From a virus, in IMG/VR virus record IMGVR_UViG_3300033156_000563, positions 1 to 33,555 of that record: a stretch of DNA of 33,555 nucleotides; one strand, given 5' to 3'. Under the pieces are notes generated by a model. That model was not told the origin of the DNA. It searched no databases and worked only from the letters and a program-made list of their open reading frames with translations. The position numbers were made by a program, and so were the translations under genes. Below are positions 8,204 to 14,015 of the stretch, piece after piece (the stretch's first letter is position 1; the number at the start of each line of letters is the position of its first letter).

Positions 8204-8436
8204 GGCACTCCCAAAGATCCCATCACCCTGTCCCTGTCCAGGTTCATCAGGGCGAACAATTCCTCACACCACTCAGAGCGGAAGAAGACGAGCAGTTCCT
8301 CGCGTAACGACGGGTAGCCCGCCTGTCGCGCCCAAAGCTCCCCACGCCTCTGGCGCACCGTCGCCTTGCGGCACATCCGCCAGTCCTTGACTGCCTGGAT
8401 TAGAATCTCCGCAGCAAGCAACCTTACCTCGTCCAT
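8191..8436 (-). CDS. small phage protein, function unknown
   Basis: This 81-residue protein is helical and basic: MDEVRLLAAEILIQAVKDWR, then YPSLREELLVFFRSEWCEELF. The Y-P-S-L-R-E-E-L-x-x-F-F-R-S-E-W-C-E-E-L-F segment is probably an amphipathic helix. It lies between a strong hairpin and the portal gene and overlaps the portal start by 13 bases. It may be a packaging helper, but no family is recognised. Confidence 0.5.
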   Translation of the reverse strand: MDEVRLLAAEILIQAVKDWRMCRKATVRQRRGELWARQAGYPSLREELLVFFRSEWCEELFALMNLDRDRVMGSLGVPCRP

Positions 8437-8443
8437 AAGCAGA

Positions 8444-8480
8444 GAGAGCCCAAGAGGCTGTTACGGCCTCTTGGGCTCTC
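8444..8480. repeat. perfect 15-bp inverted repeat (hairpin)
   Basis: Bases 8444-8458 pair perfectly with 8466-8480, leaving a 7-base loop. The stem lies between two minus-strand genes, 8 bases upstream of the start of the 81-residue gene. No T-tract follows on the minus strand, so it is not a typical intrinsic terminator. It could be an mRNA processing or stability element. A promoter at 8693-8721 points at it. Confidence 0.85.
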
Positions 8481-8499
8481 AGTCTGAAAGATTAGGTCT

Positions 8500-8682
8500 C
8501 TAGTTTTGGGCGTGCTCTACGATCCTGCTCAGTATCTGGTCAAGCCTGAAAGAATACTCTCGCTTGTTCGGCCTGAACCAGAACCAAATCTCCGCGCCGC
8601 GAATCCGGCAGATGTTGGCCCTGCGCCTGCCATCAGTCAGGTACAGGAAGCCGGTGTCAGGTTCATACGCAAGATCAGGCAC
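8500..8682 (-). CDS. small protein resembling an HNH/AP2-type N-terminus, start uncertain
   Basis: The frame encodes up to 60 residues from a GTG at 8682. The opening pattern LAYEPDTGFLYLTDGRR resembles the start of HNH/AP2-type phage endonucleases, where a D-x-x-T-G-x-x-x-W-like motif precedes a strand. No catalytic HNH block follows. It may be a truncated or stand-alone form of such a domain. A longer reading to TTG at 8721 would run through the promoter at 8693-8721, so the start at 8682 is preferred, but it would make the mRNA almost leaderless. Confidence 0.4.
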   Translation of the reverse strand: MPDLAYEPDTGFLYLTDGRRRANICRIRGAEIWFWFRPNKREYSFRLDQILSRIVEHAQN

Positions 8683-8692
8683 TCTATCTGTG

Positions 8693-8721
8693 ATTTTATC
8701 AGACAAGTCGCTGTTTGTCAA
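8693..8721 (-). promoter_or_regulatory. sigma70-type promoter (TTGACA-N17-TAAAAT)
   Basis: On the minus strand, TTGACA (8721-8716) is followed, after a 17-base spacer, by TAAAAT (8698-8693). This is a near-perfect consensus. It would start transcription near 8686, heading through the small ORF at 8500-8682 and into the hairpin at 8444-8480. Confidence 0.6.
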
Positions 8722-8726
8722 GCCGA

Positions 8727-8882
8727 TTATCGGGGCAATCTCTGTTCACGCTCGTGAGAGCGCACCTCACGGTCGTATGCTGCGCCGTCAGGCTGAAAGA
8801 TCGTCCGTACCGCCTCGTGGCCCATGTACCTTTCCATGCGTGCGATCCTGTCCGCCAGAAAGACGGCCCACAGCTCTTCCAT
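8727..8882 (-). CDS. small protein of 51 residues, function unknown
   Basis: This short frame reads MEELWAVFLADRIARMERYM, then GHEAVRTIFQPDGAAYDREVRSHEREQ, and ends with TAA at 8727. The helical, alternating pattern and clean start-stop structure suggest a real gene although it is under 60 residues. It lies just after the large terminase stop, with AGAAGAA before the ATG. I do not recognise its family; an accessory packaging role is possible by position only. Confidence 0.5.
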   Translation of the reverse strand: MEELWAVFLADRIARMERYMGHEAVRTIFQPDGAAYDREVRSHEREQRLPR

Positions 8883-8941
8883 TTCTTCTGGGGTCCCAGA
8901 CCGAACCCCAACCCTCCTTCAAAGCCAGTGCAAGAGCGTCC

Positions 8942-11170
8942 TCATCGTCTCCCCCTGTATTCCCTGCTCCTCATGCGAATCTCACGGCCCAGGTACTCGA
9001 TCTCTTCCGGTTCTGGCGCTGGCTCGTCGTCAGTATCAGACTCGAATTGGTCCCGCACAGAGTTGTACACGATGTCGTTCAGCAACAGGAATGCGGACAC
9101 AAAGTCCTGCGGCGCCTTCTTGTCCATCACCATCTTGAAGTCAGTCATCTCGTCGGCGAACATGGCGCAGTCAGGGCACCACCACATATCGGCCCTAACC
9201 GTCCTCTGCGCCTGCACAATGAGGCGGGCCAGGTTGTGGCTGAGGCTAACGGGCACCAGATACAGGTCGTCTTTCCAGACCACATAGTGGGTATCTTTCT
9301 GCGTCCCGCTGGCCTCCATGCGGAACCCCGACTCAATCATCGGATACCTGCTCAGGACATCCTGGGCTGCCGCGATCCAGGGGTCGGGTGTGCCGTGCGC
9401 CCCTGGCATGTTGCCGGTCTGGATGTAGACGATCTCGAAAGGCGGCCCCTTGTCAATCCGGCACCCCAACAACACCCATTTGTTCCTGCGTGGGATGATC
9501 CCCGATCCGGGGTCCAGGGCAAAGGCGTACACAGCATCCGCCTCCGGCGGCTTCTCGTAATGGTACACGCCCAACATCTCATGCGTCTCCCACACCCAAC
9601 CCCCCTTGCCCTCAACCACGTTCCTGACCGCGACCTCGGTCAGGTCGCCGTCAAAGAAGGTATCCAGGTAAGGGAACACATCACCCTGCATGTGGACCTC
9701 TTTGGCGTCAATCTCCAATTCCGCTTCCTCTGGCCGGTCCCGGAATTGCGCCTCTTGCAACCTGATCTGGTCTTTCGACAGGTACAGATTGTTCCTCGCT
9801 GACCACTGCATGCTGTACCGCTCCCCAGGATGCTTGTAGCCCCACTTCAGGCGGTTCCACCACACGCGCCCCGTCCTGGGCGGGTTCCCAATGATGGTCA
9901 GGGTGGTGAATTTGGATACCCCCGATTCCTCCACCCACTCCTCCAGTTTGCGACGCAGTTTCTCACGCTTGGTCATGTCGTAGCAGGTTTCGACCTCAAA
10001 GATGCGATCCGCATACTCCTCCGAGAGCACAGGGTCCATGTTCAGGATTGCCCGGTTCGGCCCCCGCAAACGGCCGCTCAACGGCCCAATGTACCAGTCA
10101 GTCGAAAAAGCCCGCATAGCCTCGTCGGCTACGGCAAAGGCAAAGGTGCCACCGCGCAAGAGCTCCACAGGGTTGCTGCCTATGGAGCGAAAACTCATGC
10201 GCCCACCAGGATCATACTCGTCCCACTTCCGCAGGTTGATCTCCGGCTTCTGCCCCCTGACCGAACGCTCCACAAAAATCTCGTTGAAGAGCCCCTGCTC
10301 CCCCCATGACAGGATCAGGTCATGTCCCAGCGTCGCCTGCTCCAGCGAGGGCGCCGTCCACAACAAGTCGTGCCCCGGCCACAAGGCCACCTTCACGGCA
10401 TGAGAGATCGCCGCGGCCTCGGTGTTGTGGACCACTATGCCATTCGCAAGAAAGGTGTGGGTATTGGCAACGGTCAGATCGTAGGTCCTTTCCCTACCTG
10501 TCTGCTCCACGAGGACCACGTGTTCAAGGTCCCCATGGGGACCCGCAAGCACGACAACCAGATCCCCCGCCCGCAACAACCCAGCTTCTACCCAGCCACC
10601 AGGCGTAAGCAGCGGATGATCGTCTGAACACCTAAGCTCCATCCCGTTCCTGAGCCTAACACGCACGATTCGCTTCTCGGGCTGCTCACTTGCCGCAAGG
10701 ACATCCTCGATGCCCACCTTGAGTGTGCGCGGGTGCACGGTCACTACCCGCTGCCCAACTCTGACCGTCTCAATGGGCACCCTGGACCCGTCCGCCATGG
10801 TAATGAGCGTGCCAGCAGGCAGACATTTCCCGGACCCTCCCCCGCCCATGATCTGCCGGTCCCTGATGGGACAGTAGTGCAACTCCGCCTGATACAACTG
10901 CAACCGGTACTTGAACAACACCCACGTCAACTGATTGACTACCGGAACCCCATTCTCATCCCTCGGAATATGCTCCGGCCACTCATCCCCATAAACCTCA
11001 TACCCATACCGGCAAAACTCCTCCGCCTCCTTCACCCGCAAGACCAACTGCCAAAACTTCTCCACCCGCTCCAATGCGCCGCCATCCCCAACCCCCAAAG
11101 CCCGGTCCAGGTACATCAACCTATCATTATTTCGACTGAATACTTCCAACAATATGTCCTTGACATACAT
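8942..11170 (-). CDS. terL: terminase large subunit with in-frame mini-intein
   Basis: This 742-residue precursor is the packaging motor ATPase and nuclease. The Walker A loop GGGGSGK sits immediately before the intein, and the residue after it is Thr, so splicing yields GGGGSGKT. After the intein come ALWPGHDLLWTAP, a Walker B-like FAFAVADEA (acidic pair D-E), and FALDPGSG with further C-terminal acidic motifs that fit an RNase H-like nuclease. The spliced product would be about 608 residues, usual for TerL. Start: ATG at 11170 rather than GTG at 11188, because the promoter at 11179-11208 covers the latter. The mRNA would then be almost leaderless. The protein works with the small terminase and portal. 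Confidence 0.85.
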   Translation of the reverse strand: MYVKDILLEVFSRNNDRLMYLDRALGVGDGGALERVEKFWQLVLRVKEAEEFCRYGYEVYGDEWPEHIPRDENGVPVVNQLTWVLFKYRLQLYQAELHYCPIRDRQIMGGGGSGKCLPAGTLITMADGSRVPIETVRVGQRVVTVHPRTLKVGIEDVLAASEQPEKRIVRVRLRNGMELRCSDDHPLLTPGGWVEAGLLRAGDLVVVLAGPHGDLEHVVLVEQTGRERTYDLTVANTHTFLANGIVVHNTEAAAISHAVKVALWPGHDLLWTAPSLEQATLGHDLILSWGEQGLFNEIFVERSVRGQKPEINLRKWDEYDPGGRMSFRSIGSNPVELLRGGTFAFAVADEAMRAFSTDWYIGPLSGRLRGPNRAILNMDPVLSEEYADRIFEVETCYDMTKREKLRRKLEEWVEESGVSKFTTLTIIGNPPRTGRVWWNRLKWGYKHPGERYSMQWSARNNLYLSKDQIRLQEAQFRDRPEEAELEIDAKEVHMQGDVFPYLDTFFDGDLTEVAVRNVVEGKGGWVWETHEMLGVYHYEKPPEADAVYAFALDPGSGIIPRRNKWVLLGCRIDKGPPFEIVYIQTGNMPGAHGTPDPWIAAAQDVLSRYPMIESGFRMEASGTQKDTHYVVWKDDLYLVPVSLSHNLARLIVQAQRTVRADMWWCPDCAMFADEMTDFKMVMDKKAPQDFVSAFLLLNDIVYNSVRDQFESDTDDEPAPEPEEIEYLGREIRMRSREYRGRR
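10424..10825 (-). other. mini-intein in the TerL Walker A loop (134 residues)
   Basis: Precursor residues 116-255 by the ATG at 11170 (the intein itself is 116-249) begin with Cys (CLPAGTLITM) and end with His-Asn (NGIVVHN), followed by Thr. The block with LRCSDDHPLLTPGGW matches the TxxH-like motif of the Hint fold (here S-D-D-H), and TYDLTVANTHTFLANGIVVHN is the C-terminal splicing block. The first Cys, the penultimate His and the final Asn are the residues expected for class 1 splicing, with Thr as +1. The length leaves no room for a homing endonuclease. The intein interrupts the nucleotide-binding loop, so no unspliced precursor could pack DNA. Confidence 0.9.
10528..10543. repeat. 16-bp palindrome copy 3, inside the mini-intein
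   Basis: An exact GGTCCCCATGGGGACC, translated as G-P-H-G-D (on the minus strand) within AGPHGDLEHV. It is the only copy that lies wholly inside a protein domain of known fold. The spot between the Hint blocks is where a homing endonuclease is normally inserted. Confidence 0.9.
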
Positions 11171-11178
11171 ACACCCCA

Positions 11179-11208
11179 ATTCTATCACACACCAACTGCA
11201 ACTGTCAA
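11179..11208 (-). promoter_or_regulatory. sigma70-type promoter for large terminase (TTGACA-N18-TAGAAT)
   Basis: On the minus strand TTGACA (11208-11203) is followed after 18 bases by TAGAAT (11184-11179). Transcription would begin around 11172, one to three bases before the ATG at 11170. This supports ATG over the GTG at 11188 and indicates a leaderless or near-leaderless message. Confidence 0.6.
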
Positions 11209-11287
11209 CGCCACCAAGTTTGGGAGAGAGGGGAAATTTGGTGAGGGGATACTAATAGAGATGGGAGGATGTGCAGAGACGCACTCC

Positions 11288-11303
11288 GGGGGGTGTACCC
11301 CCC
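11288..11303. repeat. GGGGGG-TGTA-CCCCCC hairpin
   Basis: A six-base stem with a TGTA loop in the 149-base region between the divergent large terminase and lipoprotein-like gene. It lies 34 bases upstream of the plus-strand ATG. The rest of this gap (11189-11337) is purine-rich; I see no other gene in it. Confidence 0.6.
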
Positions 11304-11337
11304 TGCCCTTACTTTGCTGAGGAAGGAGGTGATAGGG

Positions 11338-11526
11338 ATGCGCCGGAAGATGTTCGTGCTGTGCCTGGTCTTGCTCCTGTTGCTGCCCTTCATTGCAGGC
11401 GTGGCCTGTAGCGGCAGCGACGACATCGGCCACGTCGCTGAGGAGATGCGGCTGGCCGACAAGGTGACGGCCCCTGGTACCGATTGTGGTTTGCTGGGGG
11501 CTCTCGGTGGGGGCTGCGGTGAATAG
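11338..11526 (+). CDS. small exported or lipoprotein-like peptide, function unknown
   Basis: This 62-residue product starts MRRKMFVLCLVLLLLLPFIAG, a typical signal sequence. A cysteine follows (GVACSGS), but the -3 residue is Gly rather than L/V/I, so a lipobox is only weakly supported. The mature part is small and ends in GGGCGE. The start at 11338 has AAGGAGGTGATAGGG. A terminator hairpin overlaps the stop codon. As first gene of the plus-strand island, it may act at the envelope. Confidence 0.55.
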   Translation: MRRKMFVLCLVLLLLLPFIAGVACSGSDDIGHVAEEMRLADKVTAPGTDCGLLGALGGGCGE

Positions 11527-11543
11527 CCGCAGCCCTTTTGCTT
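11511..11543 (+). terminator. intrinsic terminator overlapping a stop codon
   Basis: GGGCTGCGG (11511-11519) pairs with CCGCAGCCC (11527-11535) around a 7-base loop that contains the TAG stop of the preceding gene. TTTTGCTTT follows. This is a canonical Rho-independent terminator. Confidence 0.8.
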
Positions 11544-11602
11544 TGGTCCCGGGGTGGGAAAACCCTCAAACTCTATGGCCCTGGGGCTTGAAAGGAGAGG
11601 CA

Positions 11603-11758
11603 ATGATGTCACAGAACACACAGCCCGCAAAGGCGCCCGAAAAGCCGCGCAAGAAGCGCGGCTTTTTCTATACGGTGGACGAGTCGGGGCAGGTGTGGCC
11701 CATGAAGGACGGCTCCTTGAAGGAGCGCGTCCGCATCGCCCGCAAGCTGAACGCCTAG
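11603..11758 (+). CDS. small basic protein, function unknown
   Basis: This 51-residue protein begins MMSQNTQPAKAPEKPRKKRG and continues as FFYTVDESGQVWPMKDGSLKERVRIARKLNA. The N-terminus is disordered and very basic; the C-terminus looks like a small folded unit. The ATG at 11603 has AAAGGAGAGGCA in front. A terminator-like hairpin lies inside the coding region at PRKKRGFF, so the reading is less certain than for its neighbours. It may bind nucleic acid; no family is recognised. Confidence 0.5.
   Translation: MMSQNTQPAKAPEKPRKKRGFFYTVDESGQVWPMKDGSLKERVRIARKLNA
11640..11669 (+). terminator. terminator-like hairpin inside a small gene (possible attenuator)
   Basis: AAAAGCCGCGC pairs with GCGCGGCTTTT around a 5-base AAGAA loop, and the last strand runs on to TTTCT. 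It has the form of an intrinsic terminator but sits inside the 51-residue gene, so it could limit transcription into the tRNA-like element downstream. Confidence 0.5.
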
Positions 11759-11781
11759 CGGGCGGTCACAATTGAATACAA

Positions 11782-11847
11782 TCCCTCCTCCCCGGTGGGG
11801 CGGACGGTACTGTCCGTGCGCGTGGGTTCGACTCCCACATGGAGGGA
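11782..11847 (+). ncRNA. tRNA-like element, probably not a canonical tRNA
   Basis: TCCCTCC (11782-11788) pairs exactly with GGAGGGA (11841-11847) as an acceptor-like stem. Inside are a 4-bp stem with GGT loop (11790-11800), a 5-bp stem with a 6-base loop (11801-11816), and a perfect T-arm GTGGG-TTCGACT-CCCAC (11822-11838). The T-arm is textbook. The acceptor has two extra bases (AT) before the 3' strand, the D-loop is only three bases, and the anticodon loop has six instead of seven. It therefore looks like a tRNA mimic or decayed tRNA. Confidence 0.45.
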
Positions 11848-11901
11848 ATGGCCCGCAAGACCTGAAGCCCGAAAAGGGCAGGCAGGGCAAGGAGGTAACA
11901 T

Positions 11902-12153
11902 GTGGTAGCACAAGAAGTAGTTGAGCAAGTGTTCGGTCGCGCCCCAGTGTCAGCCTATGACCTGGGGCATTTTCCTGTCGCTGCGTCTGGCACGCCCTGG
12001 CCCGTCCGGGTCGTGCGCCTCATCGACAGGCGCACTGGGGCCGTCGTTGATGTCTGGCTCCGGGGCGACCGGTGGGGATACATGCCCACTACCTGGAAGC
12101 CGCAGCCAGCAAGGACCGGCGTTGGGCACACACACGCCCGACGCACGCACTGA
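11902..12153 (+). CDS. small protein, function unknown
   Basis: This 83-residue protein starts at GTG 11902 with AAGGAGGTAACAT. It reads MVAQEVVEQVFGRAPVSAYD, then VRVVRLIDRRTGAVVDVWLRG, and ends in a basic tail. The middle forms a likely small beta unit (a ligand-like R-V-V-R-L-I-D-R-R-T-G motif). No family is recognised. It belongs to the plus-strand island between the terminase genes. Confidence 0.45.
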   Translation: MVAQEVVEQVFGRAPVSAYDLGHFPVAASGTPWPVRVVRLIDRRTGAVVDVWLRGDRWGYMPTTWKPQPARTGVGHTHARRTH

Positions 12154-12193
12154 CGGCGGGCATGATCGTCCGCCATTGACAAAGGAGGGGCAA

Positions 12194-12325
12194 ATGGACC
12201 TGCAAGAGTATGTCGATCGGCGATTGCAGAAGGATCAGGCGTTCGCTCGCGCTTACCGCCGCGAGAAGCGCCGCCGCGCCCTCAGGCGGTGCTGGTGGCG
12301 CATCCGCCGCCGCCTGAACCGCTAA
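12194..12325 (+). CDS. small arginine-rich protein, function unknown
   Basis: This 43-residue protein starts at ATG 12194 after AAAGGAGGGGCAA. The N-terminal helix (MDLQEYVDRRLQKDQAFARA) is followed by a strongly basic tail (YRREKRRRALRRCWWRIRRR). The basic tail suggests nucleic acid or membrane binding. It is too short to place in a family. Confidence 0.5.
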   Translation: MDLQEYVDRRLQKDQAFARAYRREKRRRALRRCWWRIRRRLNR

Positions 12326-12464
12326 GCACCCCGTCCGAGGGGCTCTGCCCGCCAAGCGAATATGCACGGGTGTCGATGCACCCGGCCCTTAGCTTAGCGG
12401 GGCCTGTCGTACCAAGCAGACGGGCAAGCCCCTCCGCCGCGTCTCGCAGGGCCGCAAGGCCCCC

Positions 12465-12517
12465 ATCCCCCTGTGGGCGAACGTTGGCTTTCTATCCCCT
12501 GGTGGGCGAACCGTTGG
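12465..12517 (+). repeat. imperfect tandem direct repeat in a non-coding gap
   Basis: The gap 12326-12575 has no supported gene. It contains two near-identical blocks, ATCCCC..TGGGCGAAC.GTTGG at 12465-12487 and at 12494-12517, differing by one inserted base and small changes. They could be binding sites or the remains of a duplication. Elsewhere the gap is GC-rich with short inverted pieces. Confidence 0.5.
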
Positions 12518-12575
12518 ACACGCCGCAGCCATGCGGCATTGCCCAGTGCGTGCGCTGGGCGCAAGGAGGGATAAA

Positions 12576-13184
12576 ATGGCGAAGCTGTTGAAGGACATGA
12601 CCGTTGCGGAGTTGAAGGGGTACTGCCGGAGGCTCGGGTTGTCGGTGAGCGGCAACAAGGCTGCCCTGATTGCCCGCATCGAGGCCCGCGTCAAGGAGCT
12701 TGAGGCCGAGCGCAAGGCCGAGGCCCGCAAGGCCAAGAAAGCCATCGCCAAGGCGGAAAGCCTGTTCGAGAAGCTCTCCGCCGCCGTGGAGACCGGCGCC
12801 GTCGTCGAGTTCGACTACACAAACCGCTTCGGGCGTATGACGACGGGGCGCAAGATCGTCCCCGTCTACACCTACGAGGTCATCAACAAGGAGACTGGGG
12901 AAGTGTACCAGTACGTCTGCGGCGCTGACTTCGCGCGGCGCGACTTCCGCAACTTCAACATCGACAAGATGGAGAACGTCGAGTTCACGGACAGGGTCTA
13001 CAAGGTCAAGCCGCTGCTCTACCCTGCGGACCCGAAACTGGCTGGCCGCAAGCCGCTGAAGGCTTACGCCCTCACGGAGCGCGAGATCGAGCGGCAGAAG
13101 CAGCGCGGCTGGAGCCTGGAGCCCAAGGTGCTGCGCCGCCCGGTATTCTGCCAGAACGGCCTGGCCGGGGACAACCCCTTCTAG
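12576..13184 (+). CDS. SAP domain plus WYL-like domain protein
   Basis: This 202-residue protein starts at ATG 12576 (GCAAGGAGGG upstream). Residues 5-38 (LKDMTVAELKGYCRRLGLSV, then GNKAALIARIEAR) form a SAP DNA-binding motif. A short coiled coil rich in A, K and E follows. Residues about 72-150 (AVVEFDYTNRFGRMTTGRKI, VPVYTYEV, YVCGADFARRDFRNFNIDKM) fit a WYL-like fold: strand, R-x-x-x-P, then a C-x-x-x-x-x-R-x-F-x-x-x-I-D-K-M segment. WYL domains usually sense ligands or nucleic acid in regulators. A SAP-WYL fusion without a helix-turn-helix is unusual. The C-terminus is GDNPF. Confidence 0.6.
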   Translation: MAKLLKDMTVAELKGYCRRLGLSVSGNKAALIARIEARVKELEAERKAEARKAKKAIAKAESLFEKLSAAVETGAVVEFDYTNRFGRMTTGRKIVPVYTYEVINKETGEVYQYVCGADFARRDFRNFNIDKMENVEFTDRVYKVKPLLYPADPKLAGRKPLKAYALTEREIERQKQRGWSLEPKVLRRPVFCQNGLAGDNPF

Positions 13185-13198
13185 GTCGTCCTGAACAT

Positions 13199-13227
13199 GG
13201 GGCTCCCCCGCGAACTGGGGGAGCCCC
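13199..13227. repeat. perfect 11-bp hairpin between genes
   Basis: Bases 13199-13209 (GGGGCTCCCCC) pair with 13217-13227 around a 7-base loop. It is located between the SAP-WYL stop and the next start. No T-run follows. It may be a transcript end or an mRNA stability element. Confidence 0.75.
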
Positions 13228-13245
13228 GTCCCACTGGGAGGGAGC

Positions 13246-13536
13246 ATGAGCAAGCCGAAGGTCATCAACAAACCGTTCCGGTGGCACAACTGGAAGCCAC
13301 CGGTCATCAGCCTGGACGAGGCGATCCGTATCGTCCAGGAGACGCCGCAGTTGTACTCCATCTGCACCGGCCAGAAGAGCGTGTCGCTCGCCGGCGGCAG
13401 GCGGAGGATTGACGCTACCCCCGGAGAAACGGTAGCCAGACTACGGACATTGGGCTGGAAAGCCTACGTCCCGGAAGGAGGACAGCTTGCTATGTGGCAG
13501 CCGTATCTCAGAATGGACGCGCTTGGCCGCCCATAG
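13246..13536 (+). CDS. hypothetical protein
   Basis: This 96-residue protein starts at ATG 13246 (GGGAGGGAGC upstream). It is basic at the start (MSKPKVINKPFRWHNWKPPV), contains PQLYSICTGQKSVSLAGGRR, and ends in QPYLRMDALGRP. Its middle could form a small alpha-beta domain (ETVARLRTLGWKAYVPEGGQ). I see no recognised family. Confidence 0.5.
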   Translation: MSKPKVINKPFRWHNWKPPVISLDEAIRIVQETPQLYSICTGQKSVSLAGGRRRIDATPGETVARLRTLGWKAYVPEGGQLAMWQPYLRMDALGRP

Positions 13537-13640
13537 GATTCTCTCCTTTTCGGCAAGGGGCAAGGGTTCATGGCCCTGGCCTCTGCACGTGCCCACTTAA
13601 TGGACAAGGGGTAGGCATGATCGTCGCCGATTGAGTCGCA

Positions 13641-13670
13641 TTGACAGATGGTCGGATAGCGGACTATAAT
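13641..13670 (+). promoter_or_regulatory. perfect consensus promoter (TTGACA-N18-TATAAT)
   Basis: TTGACA (13641-13646) and TATAAT (13665-13670) are both exact sigma70 hexamers with an 18-base spacer. Transcription would begin near 13677, about 11 bases before palindrome copy 4 at 13688. The surrounding gap, 13537-13718, holds no gene. Confidence 0.75.
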
Positions 13671-13687
13671 ATCGGCTATGAGATAGG

Positions 13688-13703
13688 GTTCCCATGGGGG
13701 CCG
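13688..13703. repeat. 16-bp palindrome copy 4, degenerate (GGTTCCCATGGGGGCC)
   Basis: Two bases differ from the consensus. As DNA the arms are not fully complementary, but as RNA both differences give G-U wobble pairs. It lies in the initial transcribed region of the consensus promoter and 15 bases before the ATG at 13719. Confidence 0.7.
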
Positions 13704-13718
13704 GAAAGGGGGATGGGA

Positions 13719-14015
13719 ATGCTAAGGGTTAGGTTTATCGATGGGGATGGCAAGGAACACCAGTGGGCAATGCCGGGGCTGTACGCTGCCCGGAATGCAG
13801 CAAAGACAGTTCTCGACGGACCTTACTATGGCATCGTCTCGGAGGTCGGCATCGAGGTCAAATGCCCTGCGACTGAGACGTGGGTGCCTGTGCACAGTGA
13901 AGCTTGCGTCCACTGCTACGAGAACAGGCCCCCCCATCTGTGCGAATATTCTGGGATTGAGGTCCCCATGGGGACCTTGGAAGAGAGGGAGATGCATGAA
14001 CGAGGAGCGCGCTAA
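13719..14015 (+). CDS. hypothetical protein with four cysteines
   Basis: This 98-residue protein starts at ATG 13719 or 13713 (AAAGGGGGATGGGA upstream). It reads MLRVRFIDGDGKEHQWAMPG, then TWVPVHSEACVHCYENRPPH, and contains a CVHCYENRPPHLC segment that could bind zinc. Its end overlaps palindrome copy 5 (VPMGT) and the next gene. I do not recognise a family. Confidence 0.5.
   Translation: MLRVRFIDGDGKEHQWAMPGLYAARNAAKTVLDGPYYGIVSEVGIEVKCPATETWVPVHSEACVHCYENRPPHLCEYSGIEVPMGTLEEREMHERGAR
13961..13976. repeat. 16-bp palindrome copy 5 (GGTCCCCATGGGGACC)
   Basis: An exact copy that lies in the 3' part of the preceding gene and ends 19 bases before the ATG of the 32-residue gene at 13996. Confidence 0.9.

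Noticed and set aside
8882-8941. Extra gene between the 51-residue gene and large terminase
   Set aside because: Only an eight-codon frame from the ATG at 8945 is present; it has no ribosome site or conserved feature.
8564-9802. 412-residue open frame on the plus strand
   Set aside because: It runs antisense to the large terminase and small genes; its sequence is rich in H, P and R and has no motif.
12492-13367. 291-residue open frame on the minus strand
   Set aside because: It is antisense to the SAP-WYL gene, which has a good start and clear domains.
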